A stretch of DNA of 64,000 bases from UKL13-2 sp038206765 (lineage in GTDB: Bacteria > Pseudomonadota > Gammaproteobacteria > Burkholderiales > Usitatibacteraceae). Both the position numbers and the translations under genes were made by a program. The stretch covers positions 54,447 to 118,446 of the forward strand of contig JBBRAM010000011.1 in the NCBI GenBank assembly GCA_038206765.1, read 5' to 3'. The notes beneath the pieces are model-generated. The model saw nothing but the letters and a program-made list of their open reading frames with translations, had not been told where the DNA came from and made no database searches. Position 1 is the first letter of the stretch; each line of letters starts with the position of its first letter. Below are positions 50,794 through 60,654 of the stretch, in pieces.

Positions 50794-53700
50794 CTACCCC
50801 AAATTAGGTGCCAACCAGCGCTCCGCTTTTGCCAAGTCCCAACCTTTGCGTTTTGCGTAATCGGCCACTTGGTCATGATCAATTTTTCCGACGGCAAAAT
50901 ATTGCGACTGCGGATGCGAATAATAAAAGCCCGATACCGCCGCTGTGGGCCACATTGCAAACGAATCGGTGAGCATGATGCCAGTTTCTGTTGTCGCGTT
51001 TAATAAAGCAAACAATGGCTCCTTTTCACTGTGCTCCGGGCAAGCAGGATAGCCTGGAGCGGGGCGAATGCCTTGATATTTTTCGGCGATCATTTCTTCA
51101 TTGCTGATCGCCTCGGTGGCCGCATAACCCCACAACTCACGCCGCGTTTTCGCATGCAAGCATTCAGCAAACGCTTCAGCCAGCCGATCCGCCAGCGCCT
51201 TAACCATGATTGAATTGTAGTCATCATGTGCAGCTTCGAATGCCTTCGCGCGTTCATCGCAACCCACGCCTGCGGTGACTGCAAAGCCACCAAGGTAATC
51301 GGCCTTGCCACTGGATTTTGGCGCAATAAAATCAGCCAGACACTGGTTCGCATTGCCCTGCGGCTTTTCATTTTGTTGGCGTAAATGATGAAAGGTGTGC
51401 AGCACCTCGGTGCGGCTCTCGTCGGTATAAACCTCGACCGAATCGCCCACACTATTGGCAGGCCAGAAGCCACAAACGGCGCGGGCTTCGAGCCATTTCT
51501 CATCCACGATCTGCTTCAACATTTTTTGCGCATTCGCAAACACTTCACGCGCGGCCTCACCGACCACAGCATCACTCAAAATCTGCGGATACTTGCCCCA
51601 CAAATCCCAAGTTTGGAAGAACGGGCTCCAATCAATATAGGGAACGAGTTCTGCAAGCGGAAAGTTAACCAGCGTGGTGTTGCCAATCAAATTCGGCTTG
51701 GGTGGCATGTAGTTTACAGCGGCGTTTTCAACACCATTTGTCCAATCAATCCTCGCCGCATTCGCACGCGCAGCTGCCAGCGACACCAGCTTGACGCCTT
51801 TTTTATTCGCGTGTTGTTCACGAACCTTGTCGTAATCATCGCGCACCGATTTTACGTAATCGTTTTTTAATTCATCCGATAACAAATTGCTGCACACACC
51901 GACCGCACGCGAAGCGTCGGGCACCCAGACGGTCGCCCCTTTGTAATGGGGCTCAATCTTAACGGCGGTATGTGTTCGCGATGTGGTGGCGCCACCGATT
52001 AGCAGCGGAATCGTGAAGCCCAAACGCTGCATTTCTTTCGCAACATGCGACATTTCTTCCAATGACGGCGTAATCAAACCAGAGAGGCCGATGATGTCGA
52101 CGTTTTCTTTGATGGCGGCGTCGAGAATTTTTTCGGTGGATACCATCACGCCTAAATCAATCACCTCAAAATTATTGCACTGCATCACCACGCCGACAAT
52201 ATTTTTGCCGATGTCGTGCACATCGCCCTTCACGGTTGCCATCAAAATCTTGCCTTTGGCTTTTGCGTTTTCAACGCCCGACAAACGCTTTTCTTCCTCA
52301 ATAAACGGGATCAAATGCGCCACTGCCTGCTTCATCACCCGTGCTGATTTCACGACCTGCGGCAAAAACATTTTTCCCTCGCCGAATAAATCGCCGACCA
52401 CATTCATGCCGTCCATCAGCGGGCCTTCGATCACGTTGATCGGGCGGCCACCGTCCGTTTTTACCTTCACGCGGCATTCTTCGGTGTCTTCAACGATGAA
52501 TTGGGTAATGCCTTTTACGAGCGCATGTGTCAGGCGTTTGCCCACCGGCTCGTTGCGCCACGCGAGGTCTTCAACCTGGTCTTTTTTCTTGCCTTTAAAT
52601 TGCTCGCCAAACGCAACCAATCGATCCGTACAGTCGGCCCGCCGGTTGAAAATCACATCTTCAACCAACTCCAATAAATCTTTTGGAATATCGTCGTACA
52701 CACCTAGCTGCCCCGCATTGACGATACCCATCGTCATGCCGACTTTGCCTGCATGGTAGAGGAAAGCCGTGTGAATCGCTTCGCGGATCGGGTCATTGCC
52801 ACGGAACGAAAATGAGACATTGGATACGCCGCCGCTCACCTTGGCGTACGGCAAATTTTTGCGAATCCATTCGGTGGCGTTAATAAAATCCATGCCGTAG
52901 TTGGCGTGTTCTTCAATGCCGGTGGCAATCGCAAAAATATTAGGATCAAAGATTATATCTTCTGGCGGAAATCCGACTTCGTTTACTAAAATGTTGTACG
53001 AGCGCTCACAAATTTCGATTTTACGTTGATAGGTATCGGCTTGGCCTTTTTCATCGAACGCCATCACGATCACGGCGGCACCGTAGCGACGACACAGTTT
53101 GGCGCGCTCGATAAATTCGGGGATCCCTTCTTTCATCGAAATCGAATTGACGATGGATTTACCTTGAACGCACTTCAAACCAGCCTCGATCACGCTCCAT
53201 TTAGAGGAATCGAGCATCATCGGCACTTTTGAAATATCCGGTTCGGACGCAATCAAGTTCATAAACTTGTGCATCGCGGCGAACGAATCGAGCATGGCTT
53301 CATCCATGTTGATGTCGATAATCTGCGCACCGTTCTCAACCTGGTTTCGGGCGACAGCCAATGCCTCGTTGTAATCGCCATTTAAAATCAATTTCGCAAA
53401 CGCCCGTGAGCCGGTGACATTGGTGCGCTCGCCAACGTTGACGAACAATGAATCTTCGCCGATGTTGACGGCTTCCAAACCGGAAAGCCGCAAACGCTTT
53501 TCAATTACCTTACTTTCACGTGGCTTAAATGGCACAACAATATCAACAATCGCTTTGATGTGCGCGGGTGTGGTGCCGCAACAGCCGCCCGTGATGTTCA
53601 ACCAACCCGCCTCCGCCCATTCACGGATGAAAGCCGCCGTCTCTTCGGGCAGCTCGTCGTAACCGGTTGGCGCAAGCGGATTCGGCAAGCCTGCGTTCGG

Positions 53701-54558
53701 ATGCGCCGAAACGCGGCAATCCGCGATACGGTTTAATTCCTCCACGTGCGGACGCAACTCTTTGCCGCCAAGTGCGCAGTTAAAGCCGATTGAAATCGGG
53801 TTGGCGTGGCGCACTGAATTGTAAAACGCCTCCACCATTTGCCCCGATAACGTGCGGCCGGATGCATCCGTAATGGTGCCGGAAATCATGATCGGCAAGC
53901 GTTCGTCGCCAACAATTCCACGCGCTTCAAATTCTTCTTCGATCGCAAAAATTGCCGCCTTGGCATTGAGCGTATCAAAAATGGTTTCGATTAAAATAAT
54001 ATCGGCGCCGCCATCAATCAAGCCGCCGGTTGCCTCACGATATGCGTCTTTAACCTGATCGAAATTGACCGCGCGAAAACCGGGATCGTTCACGTCAGGC
54101 GAGAGCGAGAGTGTGCGCGTGAGCGGGCCCAACACCCCGGCAACAAAGCGCGGTCTGGCGGGTGTTTTTAATGCGAATTCATCGGCAACACTGCGGGCTA
54201 ATTTCGCACCCTCGAAATTGAGTTCATACACAATCGATTCCATACCGTAATCAGCCATCGAAACGGCGGTGGAATTAAAGGTGTTGGTTTCCAAAATGTC
54301 GGAACCCGCCTCCATGTATTGCGAATGGATTTCGCGGATCACTTGCGGGCGAGTCAAGGTTAGCAAATCATTATTGCCTCGCAAATCGCTCGGCCATTCT
54401 TTGAAGCGCTCGCCGCGATATTCGGCTTCGGTCAGCTTATATTGCTGCACCATCGAGCCCATCGCGCCGTCGAGCACGAGGATACGCTGGGCAAGCGCAT
54501 CCATGAGCTGCTGGGTTCGCAACGCGCGAGATGACGGTGTTTTGACTGCCTGATCCAT
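50794..54558 (-). CDS. metH: Cobalamin-dependent methionine synthase
   Basis: A 1254-residue enzyme making methionine from homocysteine and 5-methyltetrahydrofolate. Four modules are seen in order: homocysteine-binding with zinc cysteines (GFNCALGG; GGCCGTTPAHI), pterin-binding (VGERTNVTGS; INMDEAMLD), cobalamin-binding with the DxHxxG ligand DVHDIGKN and the cap helices before it, and the C-terminal AdoMet reactivation domain (RPAPGYPACPEHSEK). The length matches E. coli MetH (1227). I saw no cobalamin or SAH riboswitch in the 188-bp upstream spacer. Confidence 0.97.
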   Translation of the reverse strand: MDQAVKTPSSRALRTQQLMDALAQRILVLDGAMGSMVQQYKLTEAEYRGERFKEWPSDLRGNNDLLTLTRPQVIREIHSQYMEAGSDILETNTFNSTAVSMADYGMESIVYELNFEGAKLARSVADEFALKTPARPRFVAGVLGPLTRTLSLSPDVNDPGFRAVNFDQVKDAYREATGGLIDGGADIILIETIFDTLNAKAAIFAIEEEFEARGIVGDERLPIMISGTITDASGRTLSGQMVEAFYNSVRHANPISIGFNCALGGKELRPHVEELNRIADCRVSAHPNAGLPNPLAPTGYDELPEETAAFIREWAEAGWLNITGGCCGTTPAHIKAIVDIVVPFKPRESKVIEKRLRLSGLEAVNIGEDSLFVNVGERTNVTGSRAFAKLILNGDYNEALAVARNQVENGAQIIDINMDEAMLDSFAAMHKFMNLIASEPDISKVPMMLDSSKWSVIEAGLKCVQGKSIVNSISMKEGIPEFIERAKLCRRYGAAVIVMAFDEKGQADTYQRKIEICERSYNILVNEVGFPPEDIIFDPNIFAIATGIEEHANYGMDFINATEWIRKNLPYAKVSGGVSNVSFSFRGNDPIREAIHTAFLYHAGKVGMTMGIVNAGQLGVYDDIPKDLLELVEDVIFNRRADCTDRLVAFGEQFKGKKKDQVEDLAWRNEPVGKRLTHALVKGITQFIVEDTEECRVKVKTDGGRPINVIEGPLMDGMNVVGDLFGEGKMFLPQVVKSARVMKQAVAHLIPFIEEEKRLSGVENAKAKGKILMATVKGDVHDIGKNIVGVVMQCNNFEVIDLGVMVSTEKILDAAIKENVDIIGLSGLITPSLEEMSHVAKEMQRLGFTIPLLIGGATTSRTHTAVKIEPHYKGATVWVPDASRAVGVCSNLLSDELKNDYVKSVRDDYDKVREQHANKKGVKLVSLAAARANAARIDWTNGVENAAVNYMPPKPNLIGNTTLVNFPLAELVPYIDWSPFFQTWDLWGKYPQILSDAVVGEAAREVFANAQKMLKQIVDEKWLEARAVCGFWPANSVGDSVEVYTDESRTEVLHTFHHLRQQNEKPQGNANQCLADFIAPKSSGKADYLGGFAVTAGVGCDERAKAFEAAHDDYNSIMVKALADRLAEAFAECLHAKTRRELWGYAATEAISNEEMIAEKYQGIRPAPGYPACPEHSEKEPLFALLNATTETGIMLTDSFAMWPTAAVSGFYYSHPQSQYFAVGKIDHDQVADYAKRKGWDLAKAERWLAPNLG

Positions 54559-54746
54559 GATTTACTCTTACAACGTTAAAAAACGATCCATTCCAACGAA
54601 AATTTGTCATTTCGAAGACGGCATTTTCGCCTAGGTAATTCTGCTTTTGGCGCAGCAAAAATACACACCGTCAAATCATCCACATCAATGCTGTTCGCAT
54701 TGACAGCACGTCGACTTTTACGACTGCTATCTATTACAGTTACGGG

Positions 54747-56564
54747 TTAGAGCTGCTTTTGAATCCAAGCATCCACCTTCGCTTCCAACACCGACAATGG
54801 CAACACGCCGTCGCTCAACACGAGATCGTGGTAATCCCTGAGGCTAAACTTGCTGCCTAATTTCTCAGCAGCGCGTGCGCGTAACTCTTGAATTTTTAAT
54901 GAACCAATTTTGTACGCCAACGCCTGCCCCGGCCACGCCATATAGCGCTCGGTTGCACGGCGCGCCTCTGACTCAACCACACCCTCGTTGTCCATCATGT
55001 ATTGCATAGTTTTTTCACGCGTCCAATTCTTGGTGTGCAAGCCAGTGTCCGTCACTAAGCGAACCGCGCGGAGCAGCTCATCTTTCAAGTGGCCGAGATA
55101 CTGATTTGGGTCGTCATATAAACCCATCTCGCGGCCCAAGGTTTCGGCATAGAGCGCCCAGCCTTCGCCATAGGCAGTAATCCAGCCAAATTTGCGAAAA
55201 TTTGGCAGCGGCAATTCTTGCTGCAGCGCCGTGTGATAGTGATGTCCCGGTTGGCCCTCGTGCAAAAACAGTGTCGTCATGCCGGTGTTGCGATAGGTTT
55301 TTGGGTCTTCAATCACGGTAAAAAACACCCCTGGACGCGAGCCGTCAGCTGCCGGGCTGCTGTAGTGATCCGATGCGGTCGCCTTCGTGAGCTCCGGCTC
55401 AGCACGAATTTCCAGCTTGGCTTTTGGTGCGCGGCCGAATAAATCAGGCAGCTTCGCGGCGATTTTTTTATTCAGCACTTCATACGCATCAAGCACATCC
55501 TGATCTGTTTTGAAGGGCCGGAACTGCGCCTCGTTGTCATGCCATTTTAGAAATTCAGTGAGCGTGCCTTCAAATTTATAAAACGTCTGAATTTTCGACA
55601 TTTCGCCGCGAATCCGCGCCACTTCCTTTAAGCCCAGCGCATGAATTTCTTCGGGCTGCATATCCGTCGTGGTATGGAATTTTACATTGTAGGCATACCA
55701 TGCCGCCCCGCCTGGGATGGCCGAAAGTCCAGCACTGGCGCGGGTCTTGGGCAGATATTCATTCTCTAAAAACGCAACCAACTTGGCCGAAGCAGGTGCC
55801 AAGCGCAGCTTAATCGCGGCACGATATTCGGCTGCCAATGTGTCCTTCTCTTTTTTACTGAAACTATCGGGCATGATCGACATGGACAAATAAAACGGAC
55901 TTTTTTCAACATCCGTTTCGGTCAACGCCTTCATGGACGGCAAGGCGCTGACGATCAGTGCCTTTGGCTGCACCACGCCACGTTTGATGCCTTCACGCAT
56001 ATTCACAATCGCTTGGTCTATCCACGTCGGTAATTTTTCTAAACGCTTCAGATAGTTTTGATAGTTTTTTACCGTTTTCAAAGGCTGAATATCTTGCCCG
56101 GTGCCGAACTGCGCGAGCGCTACCGGTAGGCCGCCGTATTGGTCAATCGGCATCAACATGCCGGGGAATTTTTCGCCCGCGAGGTTCTCGCGCAGCCGGC
56201 GCTGCAATACGGCGAAGGTCATTTTGTCGGCTGGGGAAAGCGTCGATTCCTTTACCGACTTCAACTCCGATTGCACGCGCTGCCACAGCGCTTTTTCTTT
56301 GGCGCGGTGCTCTGGCGAAATAGTGATCGTCAGCGCGCCTTCAAAGCGGGCCTCGCCGGTTTGCGCCGTCCCTTCGAGCGGATTCAGTAGCAGGTTATCC
56401 TGATAATAACGCTCGGCAATATTAGCCAGTTTTTTCGATACGGCTGGTGACAAAGCAGGTGATAGCGATGACTGCGCCGAGACTGCCGGCGCGTGGAGCG
56501 CCATTGCCGAAATGACGGCGCAGAACATTGCAAGCAAGTAAAGCCGAGCGTGAGATTTAAACAT
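54747..56564 (-). CDS. Secreted DUF885 family zinc-peptidase-like protein
   Basis: A 605-residue exported protein from the ATG at 56564 (AAAGGGTGAAA ribosome-binding site; the frame is open further upstream). A Sec signal peptide (1-30, cleavage near VSAQSS) precedes a long helical protein. The DUF885 zinc signature HEGQPGHHYH is clear, and the flanking Glu-containing GEGWALYAETLGREMG matches the family. Members are proposed carboxypeptidase-like metallo-hydrolases, but few have tested activity. It lies upstream of metH on the same strand, with a 188-bp gap, so it is likely an independent gene. Confidence 0.9.
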   Translation of the reverse strand: MFKSHARLYLLAMFCAVISAMALHAPAVSAQSSLSPALSPAVSKKLANIAERYYQDNLLLNPLEGTAQTGEARFEGALTITISPEHRAKEKALWQRVQSELKSVKESTLSPADKMTFAVLQRRLRENLAGEKFPGMLMPIDQYGGLPVALAQFGTGQDIQPLKTVKNYQNYLKRLEKLPTWIDQAIVNMREGIKRGVVQPKALIVSALPSMKALTETDVEKSPFYLSMSIMPDSFSKKEKDTLAAEYRAAIKLRLAPASAKLVAFLENEYLPKTRASAGLSAIPGGAAWYAYNVKFHTTTDMQPEEIHALGLKEVARIRGEMSKIQTFYKFEGTLTEFLKWHDNEAQFRPFKTDQDVLDAYEVLNKKIAAKLPDLFGRAPKAKLEIRAEPELTKATASDHYSSPAADGSRPGVFFTVIEDPKTYRNTGMTTLFLHEGQPGHHYHTALQQELPLPNFRKFGWITAYGEGWALYAETLGREMGLYDDPNQYLGHLKDELLRAVRLVTDTGLHTKNWTREKTMQYMMDNEGVVESEARRATERYMAWPGQALAYKIGSLKIQELRARAAEKLGSKFSLRDYHDLVLSDGVLPLSVLEAKVDAWIQKQL

Positions 56565-56879
56565 TTTTTCACCCTTTTTTTGAATCGCAAAAATAAAAAA
56601 CCTGCCACGAAGACACGTTTGGATAAACGTTGGGCCGGGGACAGGTTTTATGGACACAGGTTTTGTGAACCTTACCGCTCTTTAGCCGTATTTATTAGAT
56701 GCCCGATTCCAATATAAAATCGCATCCGCGCCCGCAAGCTGAAACTCAAATCGGCGCTAAAAATAAACAATCCACATTCTACGCCTTTAGCGAATTGTCG
56801 TCACTTGTCCTTGGTCTTTTTTTCCTGCTGCGCGGCACTTACCAATCGCCACCTACTATTTGCCGTTTCGGCGCCTATC
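56565..56879. other. Intergenic spacer sdaA / DUF885 gene
   Basis: About 315 bp. It holds a 9-bp direct repeat, ACAGGTTTT, at 56641-56649 and 56656-56664. No coding frame, terminator or RNA gene was recognised. Confidence 0.4.
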
Positions 56880-58298
56880 TCAACATTCCACCAAACGCAC
56901 CGCAAGTCCGCCCAGCGAGGTTTCTTTGTATTGCGTTTGCATATCGGCGCCGGTACGGCGCATGGTGTCGATAGCTTGGTCAAGCGTGACGTGGTGTATT
57001 CCGTCGCCGCGCATGGCAAGCGACGTCGAAGAGATGGCTTTGATCGCACCCATTGCGTTGCGTTCAATGCACGGAATTTGCACCAAACCGCCGATGGGAT
57101 CGCAGGTCATGCCCAGATGGTGCTCCAAGGCAATTTCGGCGGCGTTCTCAATTTGCGCGTCGGACGCACCCAACACTTGCGCCAACCCGGCCGCCGCCAT
57201 CGCGCTGGCTGAGCCCACTTCGCCTTGGCAACCGACTTCCGCGCCAGAGATGGACGCGTTCATTTTGCACAGCGCACCGACGCTGGAGGCGACCAGTAAA
57301 TAATCGCGCAATTGTTGCTGCGTGGCGTTACAAAAATCACGGGCATAACGCATCACCGCTGGCACCACGCCCGCCGCGCCATTAGTGGGGGCCGTGACGA
57401 CGCGGCTACCCGCTGCGTTTTCCTCGTTCACGGCAATCGCATAAACGCTGACCCAATCCATGATTTGATGCGGTAAGTTGGCATGATGGGAGCGCTCGGC
57501 AATCAGCTTTTGATGGATTCCCGCCGCACGGCGCATCACCTTTAAACCACCGGGCAACATGCCGTCAGTCGTCAGCCCGCGGTCAATGCAAGCGAACATG
57601 GTGGCAATAACACGATCTAGAAATTCATTGGTTTCCGCCTCGCTGCGTAAAGCGAATTCATTTGCCTTTAGGAGGTCCACCAACCGCTTATTTTCGCGCT
57701 CGGCCATACTCAGCAAGGCACGCATAGTGTTAAAGGCAAACGGTGGCGCGCGTTCGTCGCCTCGCGGCGCGCCGACAAAAACTTCATCTTCATCCACCAC
57801 AAAGCCACCGCCAATGGAGTACATGACGCGCTCCACCAACAGCGCGTCGTTTTCGAACGCGCGGAAAGTCATGCCGTTGGAATGGATCGGCAGCAAATCG
57901 CGAAAATTAAAAATAATATCCGTCGCGGGATTAAACACGATTTCATGTTTACCCAATAGTGAAAGTCGTTGCTGGGCGCGGGTTTCCGCGACGATGATCG
58001 GCACGCGCTCAATTTCAATCTCGTCAGGCAATTCACCTGCCAGGCCCAACATCACCGCGGTATCGGTGCCATGCCCGCGCCCGGTGTGCGCCAGCGAACC
58101 GTGCAGCGTGACGGTGATGCGCGTGATTTTTTCAAGCATCCCCTCAAGCGTTCCTTTGGACATTCCTTCGGGCATCCCATCCGGCATCCCACCCGGCAGC
58201 TCAAACACAAACCGCCGCGCCGCTCGCATCGGGCCTACCGTATGAGAGCTCGATGGGCCTATGCCGATTTTAAACAGGTCGAAGACGCTAATGTACAT
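56880..58298 (-). CDS. sdaA: L-serine dehydratase, single-chain Fe-S type
   Basis: A 472-residue 4Fe-4S enzyme that deaminates L-serine to pyruvate and ammonia. The alpha/beta fusion shows SIGPSSSHTVGPMRAA near the N-terminus, GHGTDTAVMLGLAG, and the C-terminal cluster-binding region with SGAEVGCQGEVGSASAM, GMTCDPIGGLVQIPC and the conserved C-terminal tail. Near residues 36-58 a repetitive insertion (GMPDGMPEGMSKG and further copies of the GM-x-x-G-type unit) interrupts the beta domain; the corresponding DNA (about 58125-58198) is a tandem array of 12-bp units. The rest of the protein is intact, so the enzyme may still work. Confidence 0.94.
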   Translation of the reverse strand: MYISVFDLFKIGIGPSSSHTVGPMRAARRFVFELPGGMPDGMPEGMSKGTLEGMLEKITRITVTLHGSLAHTGRGHGTDTAVMLGLAGELPDEIEIERVPIIVAETRAQQRLSLLGKHEIVFNPATDIIFNFRDLLPIHSNGMTFRAFENDALLVERVMYSIGGGFVVDEDEVFVGAPRGDERAPPFAFNTMRALLSMAERENKRLVDLLKANEFALRSEAETNEFLDRVIATMFACIDRGLTTDGMLPGGLKVMRRAAGIHQKLIAERSHHANLPHQIMDWVSVYAIAVNEENAAGSRVVTAPTNGAAGVVPAVMRYARDFCNATQQQLRDYLLVASSVGALCKMNASISGAEVGCQGEVGSASAMAAAGLAQVLGASDAQIENAAEIALEHHLGMTCDPIGGLVQIPCIERNAMGAIKAISSTSLAMRGDGIHHVTLDQAIDTMRRTGADMQTQYKETSLGGLAVRLVEC

Positions 58299-58347
58299 TT
58301 TTGATTGATAGGCGAGCAGTAAGTGATGAAGCGCTAAAGGCCGTGCG

Positions 58348-59619
58348 CTATGCGGGCTGTTGCGCGTTGGCTTGCAGCCAGTCGGCAGCTAGTGTTGCTA
58401 GCGCTTTCACGCCAACTTTCAAACCCGATTCATCCACATAGAACCGTGGGCTGTGGTTTGACGGCGCGGTTTTGCAGTCTTGCTCTTTCGGTGTGCAGCC
58501 AATGAAAAAGAAAAATCCCGGCACCGCTTGTTGATAATACGAGAAGTCTTCCGCGCCGCAGGTTTTCGGGCATACTCCCACCGCACCATCGCCCGCCACA
58601 CGCTTGAGCACCGGCACCGACCAAGTCGTAAGCGATTCATCGTTTGATGTTACCGGATAGCCGTGTGCGATATGGACGTGTGCTTTGGCACCACCAGATT
58701 CGGCAATCAACGTGGAAATTTTCTCGACAAACGCATGAATATCGGTGCGATGTTGCTCGTCAAAGGCGCGAATCGTGCCCTCCATTTTCACTTCATCGGG
58801 AATAATGTTGCTGCGATTGCCGCCGTTAAAACTACCGACCGTCACCACCGATGGCTCCTCGGTCAAATTCATTTTGCGCGACACAATCGTCTGCAAGCCC
58901 AGCACCACTTGCGCGCCCACCACAATCGGATCAACGCCTGACCAAGGCTGCGCGCCATGGGTTTGATTGCCGCGAATAAAAATCCGAAATTGATCCGCAC
59001 TTGCCATGATCGGCCCCGAACGATAGCCGATAACATTCGCATGTTGTTTGGAGGTGATGTGCAGACCAAAAATTGCATCAACCGTCGGGTTTTGCATGCA
59101 GCCTTCCGCAATCATCATTTTTGCGCCGCCCTCTTCGCCAATCGGCGGCATTTCCTCGGCGGGCTGAAAGATAAACTTCACCGTGCCGGCTAACTGTTCG
59201 CGCATACCGGTCAAAATTTCCGCCACGCCCATCAATATCGCCACGTGAGTATCGTGCCCGCAGGCATGCATCACGCCAGCCTCTGCCCCGTTCCACATCG
59301 CACGGGCTTGGGATTTAAACGGCACATCGGTTTCTTCCGTCACCGGCAAGCCATCCATATCGGCTCGCAGCGCCACGCACGGGCCGGGCCTGCCACCCTT
59401 GAGCACACCAACCACGCCGGTATGCGCGACCTTTTCCTGCACCACCATACCCAACTTGCGCAAGTGCGCAGCCACCATTTTTGCGGTTTCAAATTCGCGA
59501 TTGCCGAGTTCCGGGTTCGCATGCAAATGGCGGCGCCAAGCGATTACTTGCCCCTCCAGTTTGTCGGCATGCTCACGAATCAACGAATCAAATGGGAAAA
59601 GATTATCGGGTGCATTCAT
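58348..59619 (-). CDS. M20-family amidohydrolase (hippurate hydrolase-like)
   Basis: A 423-residue metal-dependent aminoacylase/carboxypeptidase. Zinc/metal motifs: HACGHDTHVAILMG (His-Asp-His pair), PAEEMPPIGEEGGAKMM (catalytic Glu), and the C-terminal TCGAEDFSYYQQ. Residues about 190-310 form the dimerisation lid. The family cleaves N-acyl amino acids, often hippurate, indoleacetyl or N-acetyl conjugates; the true substrate is unknown. Start has an AAGGAGA ribosome-binding site. It lies 49 bp upstream of sdaA on the same strand, so cotranscription is likely. Confidence 0.93.
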   Translation of the reverse strand: MNAPDNLFPFDSLIREHADKLEGQVIAWRRHLHANPELGNREFETAKMVAAHLRKLGMVVQEKVAHTGVVGVLKGGRPGPCVALRADMDGLPVTEETDVPFKSQARAMWNGAEAGVMHACGHDTHVAILMGVAEILTGMREQLAGTVKFIFQPAEEMPPIGEEGGAKMMIAEGCMQNPTVDAIFGLHITSKQHANVIGYRSGPIMASADQFRIFIRGNQTHGAQPWSGVDPIVVGAQVVLGLQTIVSRKMNLTEEPSVVTVGSFNGGNRSNIIPDEVKMEGTIRAFDEQHRTDIHAFVEKISTLIAESGGAKAHVHIAHGYPVTSNDESLTTWSVPVLKRVAGDGAVGVCPKTCGAEDFSYYQQAVPGFFFFIGCTPKEQDCKTAPSNHSPRFYVDESGLKVGVKALATLAADWLQANAQQPA

Positions 59620-59788
59620 TGTTAGGTCTCCTTGTAGCCGGATTATCGCACTCTGAAACGCACCCTGCCGATATACATGACACTAAACGATTGTGCCGCA
59701 ATAAAAAACACCGCGCCCGCTATAATCGCCGTGGTAACACTAAGTTTTTGATCATGGGAGCTGTCGATAGACCACTTATGGATCACTT

Positions 59789-60181
59789 ATGGATCATTTA
59801 ACACCCAAGCAAGCTGCTGAATTTTTAAGCCGCGACCCCACCGCCATATTCGTTGATTGCCGAAGCGAAATGGAATTTTTATTCGTCGGCCATCCGGTCG
59901 GTGCAATGATGATTCCGTGGAACGATGGCCCAGAATGGGAGATCAATCCGCACTTTGTCGGCCAAGTAAAAAAGGCCGTCGGCCATTCCACCAATCGCCC
60001 CGTGGTGCTGGTCTGCCGCTCTGGTAATCGCAGTGTGGATGCGGGGCAGGCGCTGGAAGCGGCGGGGTTTACGAAAGTGTTCAATGTGTTGCACGGGTTT
60101 GAGGGCGAGTTGGATGACCGCCATCAGCGGGGCAATATTTCAGGCTGGCGCAAGGATGGATTGCCTTGGGAACAGGTTTAG
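59789..60181 (+). CDS. Rhodanese-like sulfurtransferase
   Basis: A 130-residue single-domain rhodanese with the active-site loop LVCRSGNRSVDAG (catalytic Cys in CRSGNRS), preceded by FVDCRSEMEF and followed by the GFEGELDDR segment. It would transfer sulfane sulfur or bind persulfide. The start region is peculiar: an 11-bp tandem repeat ACTTATGGATC (59774-59784 and 59785-59795) gives two start codons; the first opens a 7-codon peptide (59778-59801) in another frame that overlaps the rhodanese start. Confidence 0.9.
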   Translation: MDHLTPKQAAEFLSRDPTAIFVDCRSEMEFLFVGHPVGAMMIPWNDGPEWEINPHFVGQVKKAVGHSTNRPVVLVCRSGNRSVDAGQALEAAGFTKVFNVLHGFEGELDDRHQRGNISGWRKDGLPWEQV

Positions 60182-60191
60182 AAAATTCATC

Positions 60192-60216
60192 AAACTCTAG
60201 CACTGGCGCGGCGTTC
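60192..60216 (-). repeat. Dispersed 25-bp repeat, copy 4 (inverted)
   Basis: Read on the minus strand it is GAACGCCGCGCCAGTGCTAG plus AGTTT, the best match to the consensus of this family. It lies between the rhodanese and the DUF2834-like genes. Its 5' flank ATGCC is shared with a partial copy at 63981-63997. Confidence 0.75.
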
Positions 60217-60294
60217 GGCATAAAAACGGTTGCAAATGCCCGCCAATCCTAATGTTTGTAAATTGACCCGCAGACGCAAGACGCCTAGCAAATC

Positions 60295-60621
60295 ATGAAA
60301 AAATTCTACTTAGTAGCCGCCATCATCGGCGCCATCATGCCCTACGCCACCTACTTCGGCTACCTCGCTTATGTACCCGGCGCATCGGGTGCGGTGTCGC
60401 TCGCATTCGGTAGTCCGATTGCGGCGGCGACGCTGGTCGACTTCACTATTTCCTGTCTCGTGTTTTGGCCGTTTCTATTTAATGAATCTAAGCGCCACCA
60501 CATTCGTTATCCGATTTTTTATGTGGTCACCAATGTGTTGATCGGCCTTTCATTTGCGCTGCCCGCGTTTTTGTACATGCGCGAGAAAAAGCTGGGAAAG
60601 GCACCGGTTCATGACGCTTGA
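60295..60621 (+). CDS. DUF2834-like small membrane protein
   Basis: A 108-residue protein with three hydrophobic helices (about 2-25, 40-62 and 75-95) and a basic C-terminus. The pattern GSPIAAATLVDFTISCLVFW and the spacing of helices fit DUF2834. No catalytic residue is visible. It starts 113 bp after the rhodanese gene and ends 33 bp before an MFS transporter gene on the same strand, so it may share that transcript. Confidence 0.82.
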   Translation: MKKFYLVAAIIGAIMPYATYFGYLAYVPGASGAVSLAFGSPIAAATLVDFTISCLVFWPFLFNESKRHHIRYPIFYVVTNVLIGLSFALPAFLYMREKKLGKAPVHDA

Positions 60622-60654
60622 AGCCCTTGTTGAAACCCTTGGAGAGCCGCGCCA

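Noticed and set aside
51983..52759. Open frame of 258 codons antisense to metH
   Set aside because: Covered by conserved MetH domains on the other strand; its translation shows no family pattern.
54559..54746. Possible cobalamin or SAH riboswitch upstream of metH
   Set aside because: I looked for the B12-box and SAH-type cores and saw neither; only a small TGCTGT/ACAGCA hairpin (54690-54708) is present.
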